The position numbers and the translations under genes are program-made. Positions 1 to 8,497 of a DNA stretch of 64,000 nucleotides are shown piece by piece. A model generated the notes under the pieces. The model was given only the letters and a program-made list of their open reading frames with translations. It ran no database searches and was not told the origin of the DNA. Source of the DNA: Nocardioides kongjuensis (lineage in GTDB: Bacteria > Actinomycetota > Actinomycetes > Propionibacteriales > Nocardioidaceae); the NCBI RefSeq assembly GCF_013409625.1, contig NZ_JACCBF010000001.1, positions 992,001 to 1,056,000 of the forward strand, read 5' to 3'. How positions within the stretch are numbered: position 1 is the first letter of the stretch; the number at the start of each line of letters is the position of its first letter.

Positions 1-2365
1 TGACTCCATTCGGGTGGAGCGCGAGGTAGGCGAGGAACTCGACGTAGTAGGGCCGACGGTGAGCCGTGGCTGTCGCGTCGCCCAGAGTCCTGACCGTGAC
101 CGGACCCAGCAAGGTCACCTTCGGGGCCACGGGAACCGGGGAGTCCCATCGGGCGAGGTCTTCGTCCAGGTCCGGATCGGAGGCATGGACGGCCCTTGCG
201 GCCTCCGGAGAAGCGTTGGGCGCGAGAGTCTCGACATCGTCGACGGTCGTTGCCGCCCGGTCGGCGTAGACGTGGGCGTCGAGTGGCAGGAGTGACGAGG
301 CGCCAGCCGGTTGCTCCTCCGGACGCGGGTCGGTGAGGTCGTCGACGAGCGCGCCCGCGCAGTCCGTCACGGTCTCCACGTCGGCGGCGCGGGGGACCGG
401 CACGACCTGGGCCACCGAAGTCAGGTCGATCAGAGCGGCACACGCCTCGGCTTCGGTGGCCGTAAGCCCCGCGGATGCGAGATCCAGGTCAAGGGAAGGA
501 ACTCGCACACGGCCGTCGGTACTCAGGCGGAAGTCGACGTACGGCTGGGACGCCTCGCGTCCGACCGTCACCATGGCGATGCCGGAGCGTCCGGGGAAGC
601 CGACGACGGCGCCGGCCAGCCGTGTCAGATCCGGACTCGTGTCGCCGCTCGCGATGATCACTGCGTGGAACTCGTCCGGCTCCCCGGTCGGGCTGGCGGC
701 CGCGAGGTCGTCGGCAAGCGAGCTAAGGAACGCGTCGTCTCCGGGGTCGTGGACGTGGACGAAGTCGCGATTGATCGAGGCCAGTTCTCCGCCGATGCCC
801 AGCGCTTCGACGTGTACCGGCGAGGCCCAAGGGTTGACGACCAACTCCGCCATGAGATGGCGAACCAGTGCGGCGCTACGGTCGGCGTCCCCTGACAAGG
901 CCAGCGCACGAAGCTCCTCGAGGTTGAGCAGCACCAGCGCGCCTTCGTCGGCCTGACCGACGCTGACCAGCATCGGGTACGGCGGCAGCGCGTCCGGGGG
1001 TGGAGTCGGGACCGCCTCGACAGGGATGTGCCATGCAGCGCCTCCGCCGGTCCATGGCTTAGGGAGTTCAGCAGGCTCCGCAAGTGTCAGCACGATCCGG
1101 CTGGAAGAGAGCCTGACGGAGAGCAGGCGAGGTGAAGGGGGCAGGCCACGGAGGGCCGCATCAAGCTCCTCGATCGGATGGGCGGTGCCGGACCCCGACA
1201 CCTGCACGGACTTCTCGACAGCGAGCAGCTCGGCCGGCGGTGGGGCGATGATCCTTCCGGGTCGGCGATAGCGGAGCTGGGTTCGCCGGTGTTGTCGAAG
1301 CACCATCCAGAGCGACCCGGCCAGGAGTGCTCCGGCGCCGGCCAGTCCCGGGAGCAGCCAGGTCGGGGTGGTCTCGTCCTCGGCGGAGTCTGCGAAAGCA
1401 TGCTCGGGTTCGGCGTTGGATGCTTCGGGGGCGGGCGGAGTAGCTCCGTCGGTAGGTGGAGTCGCGTCCTGCCGAGGCGGCTCCTGGACGTGCTTCGGCT
1501 CCTTAGGCTCGACCGGTTCCGACTGTCCCGGGAGCGTGAGCTTCCAGCCGGGGAGGATGAGATCCGGGTCGGAGAGGTGGGCGCCGTTCGGCTGAACTGT
1601 GTCGCGCGATGCTCGGAAGATCGACGGGTAGGCGTCGGCGTCGCCCAGTTGGTCCTCGGCGATCTCGGAGAGGGTGTCACCGGGCTGGACGACGTACGAG
1701 CCGTCCGAAGAGTCGTCAGCGACGGGGACCTTGAGCACGGTCCCGGGCAGGAGGAAGTCGGGACGCCCGTCGAGGACGGCCTGATTGAGGGCAACGAGCT
1801 CGACGTACCGCGTGCCGTCGCCGAGTCGCTCTTCGGCGATCTTCCAGAGGCTGTCGCCGCGCTTCACCGTGTAGCGCTCGGTCTCCGGCTGCGCTGCCTG
1901 CACGTGGTCTTCCGCTCGGGGCGCTGCCGACACTTCTGCGACCGCTGCAACGTCGGGCTCGTCCGGCAACGGTGCCGCGACTGCAGCATGCGCGCGAGGC
2001 TGGGGCAACACGGCGCTGACGGTTGGGACTGCGACGAACAACAGGGCCGCGGCCGCGACCAGTCGGTCCGCAGCGAGCTGAGAAACCGCGAGACCGGGGA
2101 GTCGCGGTGTATGGATGCCGCGAGCCTGCGACACGATCGACGCGAGGAGCTGGCACGTGAAGACGGCCCACGCGATCCAGCAGACCGCGGTGATGACCTG
2201 CAGGGCGAGCGTGCCGTCGTCCTGAGCCGTCAGCCTCGACCACGTGAACGCGCTCGGGTCGGGGAGCGCGTCGATGGAGATGAGTACGACGGGCACCCCG
2301 ACCACGAAGGCGACGAGCGTGAGGGTGGCCAGGAGGCCACGCAGCCTGGAGTCGGTCTTGTTCAT
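1..2365 (-). CDS. LysM-domain membrane protein with BTAD-type regulator C-terminus (partial)
   Basis: The frame is open from an ATG at 2365 to the left edge, giving at least 788 residues. Hydrophobic segments lie at about residues 10-31, 56-78, 102-122 and 336-356. Two LysM modules follow the third segment, at about 164-214 ([20 protein letters not shown]) and 224-278 ([20 protein letters not shown]). A Pro-rich linker and a long acidic region come next. The last visible residues (VTLLGPVTV... then [10 protein letters not shown]) look like the start of the winged-helix domain that precedes a bacterial transcriptional activator domain; that part lies outside the window. The ATG overlaps the TGA of the TadE-like gene upstream by 4 bp, so it is the last visible gene of the Tad-like operon. 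LysM binds peptidoglycan, so a wall-anchored or wall-sensing regulator of pilus assembly is a reasonable inference, not a demonstrated role. Confidence 0.82.
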   Translation of the reverse strand, partial: MNKTDSRLRGLLATLTLVAFVVGVPVVLISIDALPDPSAFTWSRLTAQDDGTLALQVITAVCWIAWAVFTCQLLASIVSQARGIHTPRLPGLAVSQLAADRLVAAAALLFVAVPTVSAVLPQPRAHAAVAAPLPDEPDVAAVAEVSAAPRAEDHVQAAQPETERYTVKRGDSLWKIAEERLGDGTRYVELVALNQAVLDGRPDFLLPGTVLKVPVADDSSDGSYVVQPGDTLSEIAEDQLGDADAYPSIFRASRDTVQPNGAHLSDPDLILPGWKLTLPGQSEPVEPKEPKHVQEPPRQDATPPTDGATPPAPEASNAEPEHAFADSAEDETTPTWLLPGLAGAGALLAGSLWMVLRQHRRTQLRYRRPGRIIAPPPAELLAVEKSVQVSGSGTAHPIEELDAALRGLPPSPRLLSVRLSSSRIVLTLAEPAELPKPWTGGGAAWHIPVEAVPTPPPDALPPYPMLVSVGQADEGALVLLNLEELRALALSGDADRSAALVRHLMAELVVNPWASPVHVEALGIGGELASINRDFVHVHDPGDDAFLSSLADDLAAASPTGEPDEFHAVIIASGDTSPDLTRLAGAVVGFPGRSGIAMVTVGREASQPYVDFRLSTDGRVRVPSLDLDLASAGLTATEAEACAALIDLTSVAQVVPVPRAADVETVTDCAGALVDDLTDPRPEEQPAGASSLLPLDAHVYADRAATTVDDVETLAPNASPEAARAVHASDPDLDEDLARWDSPVPVAPKVTLLGPVTVRTLGDATATAHRRPYYVEFLAYLALHPNGV

Positions 2366-2781
2366 TGCTCACTACCTCCGAGGGTGCGGACGAGTCGGGC
2401 GGTCGCGGTGCCGGTGACGTCGAGGCGGTTGATGCCGATGAGACCGAGGAACTGGGGCTCGTAGGAGTCCGTGACGGTCACGGTGATGGTGGTGCCGTCG
2501 TTGATCGCGACTGTTCCGGTGACTCCGGCTGCGTCGAGATAGCGCTGGGCGGCGGCACGCGCCGCGGCGGGGGAGATCGCGAGGTCGTGCCCCTGGATGG
2601 CGGAGCTTCCCTCGACCTCCTCGCCACCTGCCCGTGCGGCCTGCGCGGCGACGTCGTGGGCTCGCTCGTGGGCGTGGACCTGGCCTCCGAGGTCGACTGC
2701 CAGCCCGACGAGGAAGATCATCACGAAGCTGGCCAGGGCCAGCCACACGGTGATGGAGCCGCGCTCGTCCCGGCGGCTCAT
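2362..2781 (-). CDS. TadE-like / pilus-assembly membrane protein lacking the pilin Glu
   Basis: This protein has 139 residues. The start was placed at the ATG at 2781, which overlaps the TGA of the preceding gene by 4 bp and gives [19 protein letters not shown]; an upstream start would add an Arg/Pro-rich stretch read from the neighbouring gene. One N-terminal membrane segment (about residues 11-32) follows a RRDERG motif, as in TadE/TadG minor pseudopilins and Rv3660c-type helicase/secretion neighbourhood proteins. The residue that is Glu+5 in pilins is not present here (SITVW). The rest is a soluble domain with beta-rich content. It sits in a run of three such genes and is probably a minor pilus component. 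Confidence 0.75.
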   Translation of the reverse strand: MSRRDERGSITVWLALASFVMIFLVGLAVDLGGQVHAHERAHDVAAQAARAGGEEVEGSSAIQGHDLAISPAAARAAAQRYLDAAGVTGTVAINDGTTITVTVTDSYEPQFLGLIGINRLDVTGTATARLVRTLGGSEQ

Positions 2782-3200
2782 CGTTCCCGCCAGGTGTCGA
2801 TCGGGCTCGACATCGTCGCCCGCAAGACCCGGGACCCGGGGACGCCCGGAACAGCGAGATCCGACAGGTCGAGTCGGCACGAGACGGTCACGTTCACCGA
2901 GCCAGGAACGCCAGGCTGCTTGTCGAAGTCGCTTGTGTCGACCGCGACGTCGATGTCCGAGCAGCCGATCTTCTGGCTGGTGATGCTCGAGGTCGCCGCC
3001 TCGCGTGCATCGGCTCGGGCGGCGTCCGGGTTGCGCGCGAGTGACGCTGACCGGGCGGCATCAGCGGCAGCGGACTGGAGCGCCTGATGAGTGGTCGCCG
3101 TACGGCCCCCGAAGATGACCAGGCCGATGAAGAGCGCGAAGGCGGGTACGCCGATCGCCGCCTCGATCGCTGCCGAACCGCGTTCGTCCCGGCGGATCAC
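2778..3200 (-). CDS. TadE-like pseudopilin
   Basis: The predicted protein has 140 residues and starts VIRRDERGSAAIEAAIGVPA. I chose the GTG at 3200 because it overlaps the stop of the upstream gene (GTGA), matching the coupling used throughout this operon. The RDERGSAAIEAA motif followed by a hydrophobic stretch of about 18 residues is the class III prepilin/TadE signature: a short charged leader, a Gly-Ser cleavage-like position, and Glu at about +5. The remaining 100 residues are a soluble pseudopilin body with two Cys (IGCSDIDV and VSCRLDL). It is likely a minor component of the Tad-like pilus. Confidence 0.82.
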   Translation of the reverse strand: MIRRDERGSAAIEAAIGVPAFALFIGLVIFGGRTATTHQALQSAAADAARSASLARNPDAARADAREAATSSITSQKIGCSDIDVAVDTSDFDKQPGVPGSVNVTVSCRLDLSDLAVPGVPGSRVLRATMSSPIDTWRER

Positions 3201-3613
3201 GGCGCCGTTACCTGCTCGACCGGCACGCTCGCGCTCTGGGTGATGCGGACCTTCCACCCGGGGATGACGCTCAGGGAGAAGCCGCTGACCGTCACCGTGG
3301 CGGTGGTGGCGGTCCGGTTCGCACTCGTCGAGGTCGCGGTGATGACGTCATCGCCACCGGCCTCGGCGAGGAAGGCGTTGGCGGCGCCGACACCGTCGGA
3401 CTCCCTGCCCTGCTCGGCTCCAGCGGCTCTGGCGCCCTGCTGCGCAGCCGCGATGGCGACGGCCTTCGCGTGGTAGTAGAGCGCTGCCTGCATCCCGAGG
3501 AACATGACCGCGAAGAGTGCGGGCAGCAGGACGACGAGCTCGATCGAGACCGAGCCCCGTTCGCCGCGTCGCCGGCGGCGGCTACTTGATCTTGCCCGCT
3601 TCTGAGGTGACAT
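3197..3613 (-). CDS. TadE-like pseudopilin
   Basis: The protein has 138 residues with an Arg-rich leader followed by GERGSVSIELVVLLPALF, the classic TadE N-terminus with Glu at +5 of the hydrophobic helix. ATG 3613 is the only start that gives a leader in this frame; it overlaps the Flp-type pilin gene by 32 bp. The body after the helix (AAALYYHAKAVAIAAAQQGARAAG) resembles TadE proteins that carry the Pfam TadE motif. It belongs to the same co-translated series as the two genes downstream. Confidence 0.85.
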   Translation of the reverse strand: MSPQKRARSSSRRRRRGERGSVSIELVVLLPALFAVMFLGMQAALYYHAKAVAIAAAQQGARAAGAEQGRESDGVGAANAFLAEAGGDDVITATSTSANRTATTATVTVSGFSLSVIPGWKVRITQSASVPVEQVTAP

Positions 3614-3776
3614 AGTTCGTGACCGCGAGGACCACGATCCCGACGATGCCGATGACTGCGACGGCCCAGAGGACGTGCTCCATCGTCACCGACCCGCGTT
3701 CACTGCGGCGGGATGCACGCAGGTCGTCGTACTTGCTGAGTGCTGCGATCTGCAGCAGGACCAGAACCTTCAACAT
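3582..3776 (-). CDS. Flp-type small pilin
   Basis: A 64-residue protein, MLKVLVLLQIAALSKY..., starts at ATG 3776, which is preceded by a strong ribosome site (AGGAGG, spaced 8 nt). Its residues 25-33 (SERGSVTME) followed by a 20-residue hydrophobic segment fit the Flp/class III prepilin form, with Glu at +5 after the Gly cleavage position. The good ribosome site suits a structural pilin needed in many copies compared with its translationally coupled neighbours. No prepilin peptidase gene is visible in the window. Confidence 0.8.
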   Translation of the reverse strand: MLKVLVLLQIAALSKYDDLRASRRSERGSVTMEHVLWAVAVIGIVGIVVLAVTNYVTSEAGKIK

Positions 3777-3808
3777 GGGGTTTCCTCCTGTGGGTGTGTC
3801 CTTCCGTG

Positions 3809-4708
3809 TCACGAGTTCGTGAACATGCGAAGCAATGAGGGCGCGACGAGCAGTGCCATGAAGATCACGCCCAGCAGTGAGCCGGGCATCGACATGCGCT
3901 CGCCAACGGCGTTGGCCTGGGCGAGTTCGTCGTTGAGCATCGCCGTGCGCATGGCGGCGGATCGAGCGCGCAGGGTGGCGTACACGCCGGCTCCTTCCTC
4001 GCCCGAGAGGCGCATGATGTCGGCGAAGTCGTCGAGCTCGGGCAGTCCGAGCTCCTCTGCCAAGGTGTGCAGCGCGTCCCAGGGCGGCAGTCCCGACCAG
4101 CGCGACCTGGTGAGCTCCTCGGAAAGCCGCGTGAACACCCACGAGTCGCCGACCTCTGCCGCAGCCTCCATAGCCTGCCGGTGGCCGATGCCGTTGTTCC
4201 GCTCCAATGCCACGAGGTCGATGTAGGCGCCGAGCGCGCGGGCGAACTCGGTCCGTGCCTTCTTGGCGTCGTCGAGGGCGTTGTAGTTCGGGATGAAGAA
4301 CATGACCGCGGCCAGCGCGAGCGATGCGACGGCTGGGAGCTGGAACGGGATGCTCAGCCCGAATGCGTTGAAGAGCGTGACGAGGGCCGGCGGGATGACG
4401 AGGCCGAGCCCGGCGAACATGAGCTTCTCGCCGTAGAACTGCGCGACGGAAATCCGCAGCAGGGCGAGTTCGCGTGTCGGCGTACGAACCCAGAGGCCGG
4501 GCGGCAAGACGCGCAGGCCCCACAGTCCGAGCCGTTCCTTGCTCGACCGCGCGGCGTCGGTGGCGGTCGAGCGCGGGCGCGACGAGGAGACTCTCTCGAG
4601 TGCGTCGGCGAGGTCGGGCTCCGCCGGCAGGAGGCGGGCGACGAGAAGCACGAGCCCGAGGCCGACGAGGCCCCCGGCAAGGATCGCCAGTTGCAGCCCG
4701 GCGATCAT
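3809..4708 (-). CDS. tadC: TadC-like type II secretion F-family membrane protein
   Basis: The protein has 299 residues and starts at ATG 4708, overlapping the TGA of tadB by 4 bp. It has an N-terminal membrane segment (about 5-24), a pair of membrane segments in the middle (about 100-155), a cytoplasmic T2SSF domain with the motif ARALGAYIDLVALER and a glycine-rich LSGEEGAGVYATLR stretch, and a C-terminal membrane segment. This is the usual plan of TadC. The product is the second inner-membrane platform protein of the Tad pilus and works with TadB and the TadA ATPase. Confidence 0.88.
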   Translation of the reverse strand: MIAGLQLAILAGGLVGLGLVLLVARLLPAEPDLADALERVSSSRPRSTATDAARSSKERLGLWGLRVLPPGLWVRTPTRELALLRISVAQFYGEKLMFAGLGLVIPPALVTLFNAFGLSIPFQLPAVASLALAAVMFFIPNYNALDDAKKARTEFARALGAYIDLVALERNNGIGHRQAMEAAAEVGDSWVFTRLSEELTRSRWSGLPPWDALHTLAEELGLPELDDFADIMRLSGEEGAGVYATLRARSAAMRTAMLNDELAQANAVGERMSMPGSLLGVIFMALLVAPSLLRMFTNS

Positions 4709-5562
4709 CGCGGCGCCTCCGCGATGACCCGGGTCGCCAGGAACCGGGGGAGCGGCTTGCCTGCGGCCATCCGGCGCATCCAGACCAGGGTCGCGACGTA
4801 CGCCGACAGGAGGAGCACGAGGAGCACCTGGCCGACCGGGGTGCGGTACGGCTCGACGTACGTCCCCGACAGTGCGAGTACGACGAGCACGCTGGCGCTG
4901 ATCAACGTGACCCAGCGGGCTGTGGCTCGCGGCTTGGCCCGGTCTGCCTCGACCTGGCGGCGCGCGCGTACGTCCGCGCCGACCGACTCGGCGAGTCCTT
5001 CGAGGACGCTCGCGAGCCCGGCTCCGCGTCGGCGGGCGCCCAGGATCAGGTTGGCCGCGATGAGGTCGCCGGTCGCATCGTCGAGTTCGTCGGCGAACGC
5101 GCGGAGCGCCTTCTCGGTGTCCCACCGTGCCCGCAGCCGGGTCACCAGTCGGTGGACCTCGTCGGCGATCGGAGCAGGTGTCGACCGCAGAGTCGCGACC
5201 AATGCTTGCTCCAGCCCGATCCCGACGGTGAGGACTCCGGAGAGCGATCGAGTCCATTCCTCCATCGCCTCGAGGCGGGCGATCTGTGTGGCGGCCGGCG
5301 GCGCGCTGAGCAGGATGGGCAGCCCGATGACGGCGACCGGCGCGATGACCAACGCCAGAATCCAGCCCGTGATGAGCCATCCGACGAGGCCGAGCGCGCC
5401 ACCGGCAAGAAGCAGGCCTCGGGTTCGTCGGCTGGGTGTGCGACGCCGCCTGGCTGCCATGGGCTCCCGCGGTGGGATCGCGGTCGGGCGCAGGCCGATG
5501 ACCACCCCGAGGAGCCCCAAGGCGACGAGTCCACCCGCGAGTGCCGGAAGGATCGTGGTCAT
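4705..5562 (-). CDS. tadB: TadB-like type II secretion F-family membrane protein
   Basis: The protein has 285 residues. Its ATG at 5562 overlaps the stop of the ATPase gene by 4 bp. It has two early membrane segments (about 5-25 and 48-80), a cytoplasmic F-domain (EEWTRSLSGVLTVGIGLEQAL, then LILGARRRGAGLASVLEGLAE) and two C-terminal membrane segments. This is the TadB arrangement, and TadB and TadC encoded side by side directly after a CpaF ATPase is standard for Tad loci. It probably forms the platform complex that the ATPase drives. Confidence 0.88.
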   Translation of the reverse strand: MTTILPALAGGLVALGLLGVVIGLRPTAIPPREPMAARRRRTPSRRTRGLLLAGGALGLVGWLITGWILALVIAPVAVIGLPILLSAPPAATQIARLEAMEEWTRSLSGVLTVGIGLEQALVATLRSTPAPIADEVHRLVTRLRARWDTEKALRAFADELDDATGDLIAANLILGARRRGAGLASVLEGLAESVGADVRARRQVEADRAKPRATARWVTLISASVLVVLALSGTYVEPYRTPVGQVLLVLLLSAYVATLVWMRRMAAGKPLPRFLATRVIAEAPR

Positions 5563-7034
5563 GACCGGGCTCCCAGCGGCTGGCTCGCGAGGTACGCCGC
5601 CAGGTCGAAGCCGTGCTGCGCGAGCCGTCGGTACTCGTCGGGGAGGACATCGGGGACCGCGACACCGGTCGCGTCGGCGCGGAACACGTGCGTGGTCGCG
5701 TAGCCGGGCTCCTTCTCGCCTGGCGCGAGCGCGATGACCTCCGCGACCCGTCTGGTCCGCTTAGCCCCGCCCGGCACGACCTTGGTCTCCAGGCTCAACT
5801 GGACGATCAGGTCGACGGTCGCCGCGAGCTTGCTGGTCGCGAGACCCTGCGTGACGTGCGGACCCGCCTCCATCGCGCAGGTCACGAGCTTGCGTACGGC
5901 GGCCACGGCGTCGGCCGCGTGGGTGGTGGAGATGGACCCGGTGCCGGACTCCATCGCCTTGATCATCGCCCAGATCTCCTTGCCGCGAACCTCGCCGACG
6001 ATCTGCCGCGAGAGGTTGAAGCGAAAGGAGTCGACGAGGGCCTCGTCGAGCGTGAACTCACCCGACTGGCGCCCGTCAGGACCGCGTTCACCCGATCCGG
6101 GCCGGGCCTCCCAGGGGATGACGACCTTGTGCCGGCCGAGCTCGTGGAGGTGCAGCTCGTACTCGGTCTCGAAGGTGCCGATCGCCTCGAGCTCGTCGAT
6201 CTCGGCGCAGAGCGCTCGAACCAGCGTGGTCTTCCCAGCTCCCTGCGCCCCGGCGACCACGATGGAGCACCGGGCGCGCACTGCAGCCCTCAGGAACGAG
6301 GCGACGACGGGCGTCATCATGTCGCGCTTGACGAGGTCGTCCAGCGTGACCCGCATCAGCCGGTGCCGACGGATCACGACTGACGGTCGGGTGGTCACCC
6401 ACGCCACGGCCGCCAGCCGCGAGCCGCCGTCCAGCCTCATATGGAGGCTCGGCTGTGCCTCGGAGAACGAGCGCGCATTCACCTCGCTGCGCGAGGCAAG
6501 GAAGGCGAGGAAGTCGATCAACTCCTGATCGGAGTCGGCCACCGACGGTCCGGGAACGAGCGTCCCGTCGATCAGCTCGAGCTGCACGTTGTCGTGGCCG
6601 ACGATGACGATGTTCTCGATCCGGTCGTCATCCACCAATGGCTGGAGGCGGCCGAGGCGGAAGAGGGAGTCGAACACGGCCTGAGCGGTCGCCTGCTGCT
6701 TCGAGGGACTCCACGACCCGTGACCGGCGTCGACAGCCTCTGCCATCGCGGACTCGATGAGGTCGAGCACGATCGATCGGCCGATCTCCTGTTGCGCCTC
6801 CTTGGCGAGTCGGGCGCGGCCGGACTGCACAGCCTGGCTGAGTTGCTCGGAGGCCTGGGCACGCAGTGTCGAGACGAGCGCCCAGTCGACATCGGAGGTG
6901 GAGGGGGGCGGCGACCCGACGGTCGCGTCGAGACCGCTCGGCACCTCGTGGGGGACGCCGTTGGTCGTCTGGCTGAAGAGTGGCAGGCGCGTCAGGTCGC
7001 CGTACTCGTTCGCGAATCGGTAGGTCTCGGTCAT
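5559..7034 (-). CDS. tadA: TadA/CpaF-family pilus assembly ATPase
   Basis: A 491-residue secretion ATPase of the PilT/CpaF family. The N-terminal 90 residues are variable. The nucleotide-binding core has a Walker A motif (AGAQGAGKTTLV, about residues 258-269), an Asp/Glu box (TFETEYELHLHEL), a Walker B-region (RQIVGEVRGKEIWAMIKAME) and a His box (SISTTHAADAVAAVRKL). These elements occur in the family order. The cytoplasmic hexamer would power pilin polymerisation through TadB/TadC. The related TraB/VirB11 ATPases serve conjugation, which is relevant because a relaxase gene lies at the head of this region. The start at 7034 overlaps the upstream stop by 4 bp. Confidence 0.93.
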   Translation of the reverse strand: MTETYRFANEYGDLTRLPLFSQTTNGVPHEVPSGLDATVGSPPPSTSDVDWALVSTLRAQASEQLSQAVQSGRARLAKEAQQEIGRSIVLDLIESAMAEAVDAGHGSWSPSKQQATAQAVFDSLFRLGRLQPLVDDDRIENIVIVGHDNVQLELIDGTLVPGPSVADSDQELIDFLAFLASRSEVNARSFSEAQPSLHMRLDGGSRLAAVAWVTTRPSVVIRRHRLMRVTLDDLVKRDMMTPVVASFLRAAVRARCSIVVAGAQGAGKTTLVRALCAEIDELEAIGTFETEYELHLHELGRHKVVIPWEARPGSGERGPDGRQSGEFTLDEALVDSFRFNLSRQIVGEVRGKEIWAMIKAMESGTGSISTTHAADAVAAVRKLVTCAMEAGPHVTQGLATSKLAATVDLIVQLSLETKVVPGGAKRTRRVAEVIALAPGEKEPGYATTHVFRADATGVAVPDVLPDEYRRLAQHGFDLAAYLASQPLGARS

Positions 7035-7795
7035 GGCCGCGCCTCCTCGACGAGCGCGAACCGACCACGGGCGATGTGCGCCTGGACCGACTGGACCGCG
7101 GCCTGGAGCGCGCGGATGTAGGGGCCGGTCTCGAAGTGCTTCGGAGGCGCTGCGCCGCGGTGATACACGGCCGCGGCTGCCGGATCGTCGGGCAGGTCGG
7201 CGACGACGGGCATGCCGAGAACCTTGGAGACCTCAGTGGCTCGATAAGGCTGGCCCTCGGCGACGAGAAGCAAGCCGGGGTGACGCCATCCGGTGGCGGG
7301 CTGCCGGACGGTCTCCGCCCAAGAACGAGCTGCCGAGATCGCCGGCAGGGTGGCCCTGGTGACCAGGAGCGCCGCGTCGGCGGCGTCCAGCATCGGGGTC
7401 GGCGAGCCCATGAGTCCGAGCCGGCCGGCGTCGACGATGACGTCCTGGCCGGTGTCATCCAGATCGCGGAGTGCCGCCGCCAACGGCTCCCAGATGTCAC
7501 GCAGCGCGGTGGCCTGAGCGTGCGATCGGATGCCGGCGACCAGCGAGACGTTCGGGCTCAACGGCCGTACGACCTCCCGCAGCGCGTCCGCCGTGCCGAG
7601 GGGTGAGAGGGCGAGCTCGATCAACCCGGCATCGTACGGCGTCGTGCCGCGGAGGAACCCGGCGAGGACGCCAGATCCGCCGGTCGGGTCGGCCTCGACG
7701 AGAAGCACGGGCCGTGGCCAACTGAACGCCATGCCGACTGCGGTGGTGGTGACGCCCGGCGAACCGGAGGCCGAGGCCAGGCACACGATCGCCAT
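7031..7795 (-). CDS. CpaE/MinD-like protein with degenerate P-loop
   Basis: The 254-residue protein begins MAIVCLASASGSPGVTTTAV and continues VLLVEADPTGGSG, which is the layout of MinD/ParA deviant Walker proteins. The glycine loop reads GSPGVTTT and lacks the usual lysines (KGGxGKT). The Walker A-prime Asp is retained (EADP), and a DAGRL motif sits where the switch II DxxxG would be. Such lysine-less forms are known next to actinobacterial CpaF/Tad genes, where they are thought to position the pilus machine. Whether it still binds ATP is uncertain. ATG 7795 overlaps the upstream stop by 1 bp (TGATG). Confidence 0.78.
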   Translation of the reverse strand: MAIVCLASASGSPGVTTTAVGMAFSWPRPVLLVEADPTGGSGVLAGFLRGTTPYDAGLIELALSPLGTADALREVVRPLSPNVSLVAGIRSHAQATALRDIWEPLAAALRDLDDTGQDVIVDAGRLGLMGSPTPMLDAADAALLVTRATLPAISAARSWAETVRQPATGWRHPGLLLVAEGQPYRATEVSKVLGMPVVADLPDDPAAAAVYHRGAAPPKHFETGPYIRALQAAVQSVQAHIARGRFALVEEARP

Positions 7796-8472
7796 CACTG
7801 GGCTCCCGAGTCGAGGATCAGCGCGACGTTCCCGGTCGCAGCGCGGGCCGCGAGGACGCTCGCCTCGGCGTATGGCACCAGGACGTTCACGACGGTGTTG
7901 CCAGTGGTCTCGTCGATCGCCGTGTCGACGACCTCGGCTGCCGTGAACTGTGGCGCGCCCGCCGGGGCATCCCCATTGGCGGCCGGGGTGACGATGATGC
8001 GGACCTTGTCGCCGCCGTGCATGGGGAGCGCTGGGACCTGGGCCGGGGTCAGCGAGATGCCGACGATCGAATGGCCCTCCGGCGGCAGCGGTGCATCGGT
8101 CGTCGACTCGGTCGTGATCAGTCCGCCGGCAGAGATGTCGAGCGCGGCGCGTTGGCCGACGATCTCGTCGTACGCCGACGCAGGGAGTGGCTCCAGAGCC
8201 GGATCGCCACTGATCCGGATGCGCCGGACGTCGTCGGCGGTGATGACCTCGCCTCGATGGATCGTCTTCGTCGCAGCGAGGACCTCCTCGGTGCTGGTCG
8301 TCGCGTTCCATGCCCAGGCGCCGAGAAGGCAGCCGAGGGCGGTGATGACGACGGCACCGACCACGAGTCCGGGCCGCCTGCGGAGCTTGGGCAGGGGAGT
8401 GATCGGCGGGCCGGCGTCGGGCGCGGTGCGGTGGGGGCCGGGCTTCCGGTCCTCTCGGGCAGTCGTGGTCAC
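7795..8472 (-). CDS. SAF-domain (CpaB/RcpC-like) membrane protein
   Basis: The protein has 225 residues, starting at GTG 8472 behind a good ribosome site (GGGAGG). One membrane segment (about 36-57) is followed by a SAF domain whose first strand reads EEVLAATKTIHRGEVITADDVRRIRI. SAF domains occur in CpaB/RcpC, which supports the pilus channel in Gram-negative Tad systems; in Gram-positive bacteria it probably acts at the wall or in assembly. The position just upstream of the CpaE-like and ATPase genes matches CpaB in canonical loci. Confidence 0.82.
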   Translation of the reverse strand: MTTTAREDRKPGPHRTAPDAGPPITPLPKLRRRPGLVVGAVVITALGCLLGAWAWNATTSTEEVLAATKTIHRGEVITADDVRRIRISGDPALEPLPASAYDEIVGQRAALDISAGGLITTESTTDAPLPPEGHSIVGISLTPAQVPALPMHGGDKVRIIVTPAANGDAPAGAPQFTAAEVVDTAIDETTGNTVVNVLVPYAEASVLAARAATGNVALILDSGAQ

Positions 8473-8497
8473 TTCGTCCCTCCCCGCGCAGTGCTCG

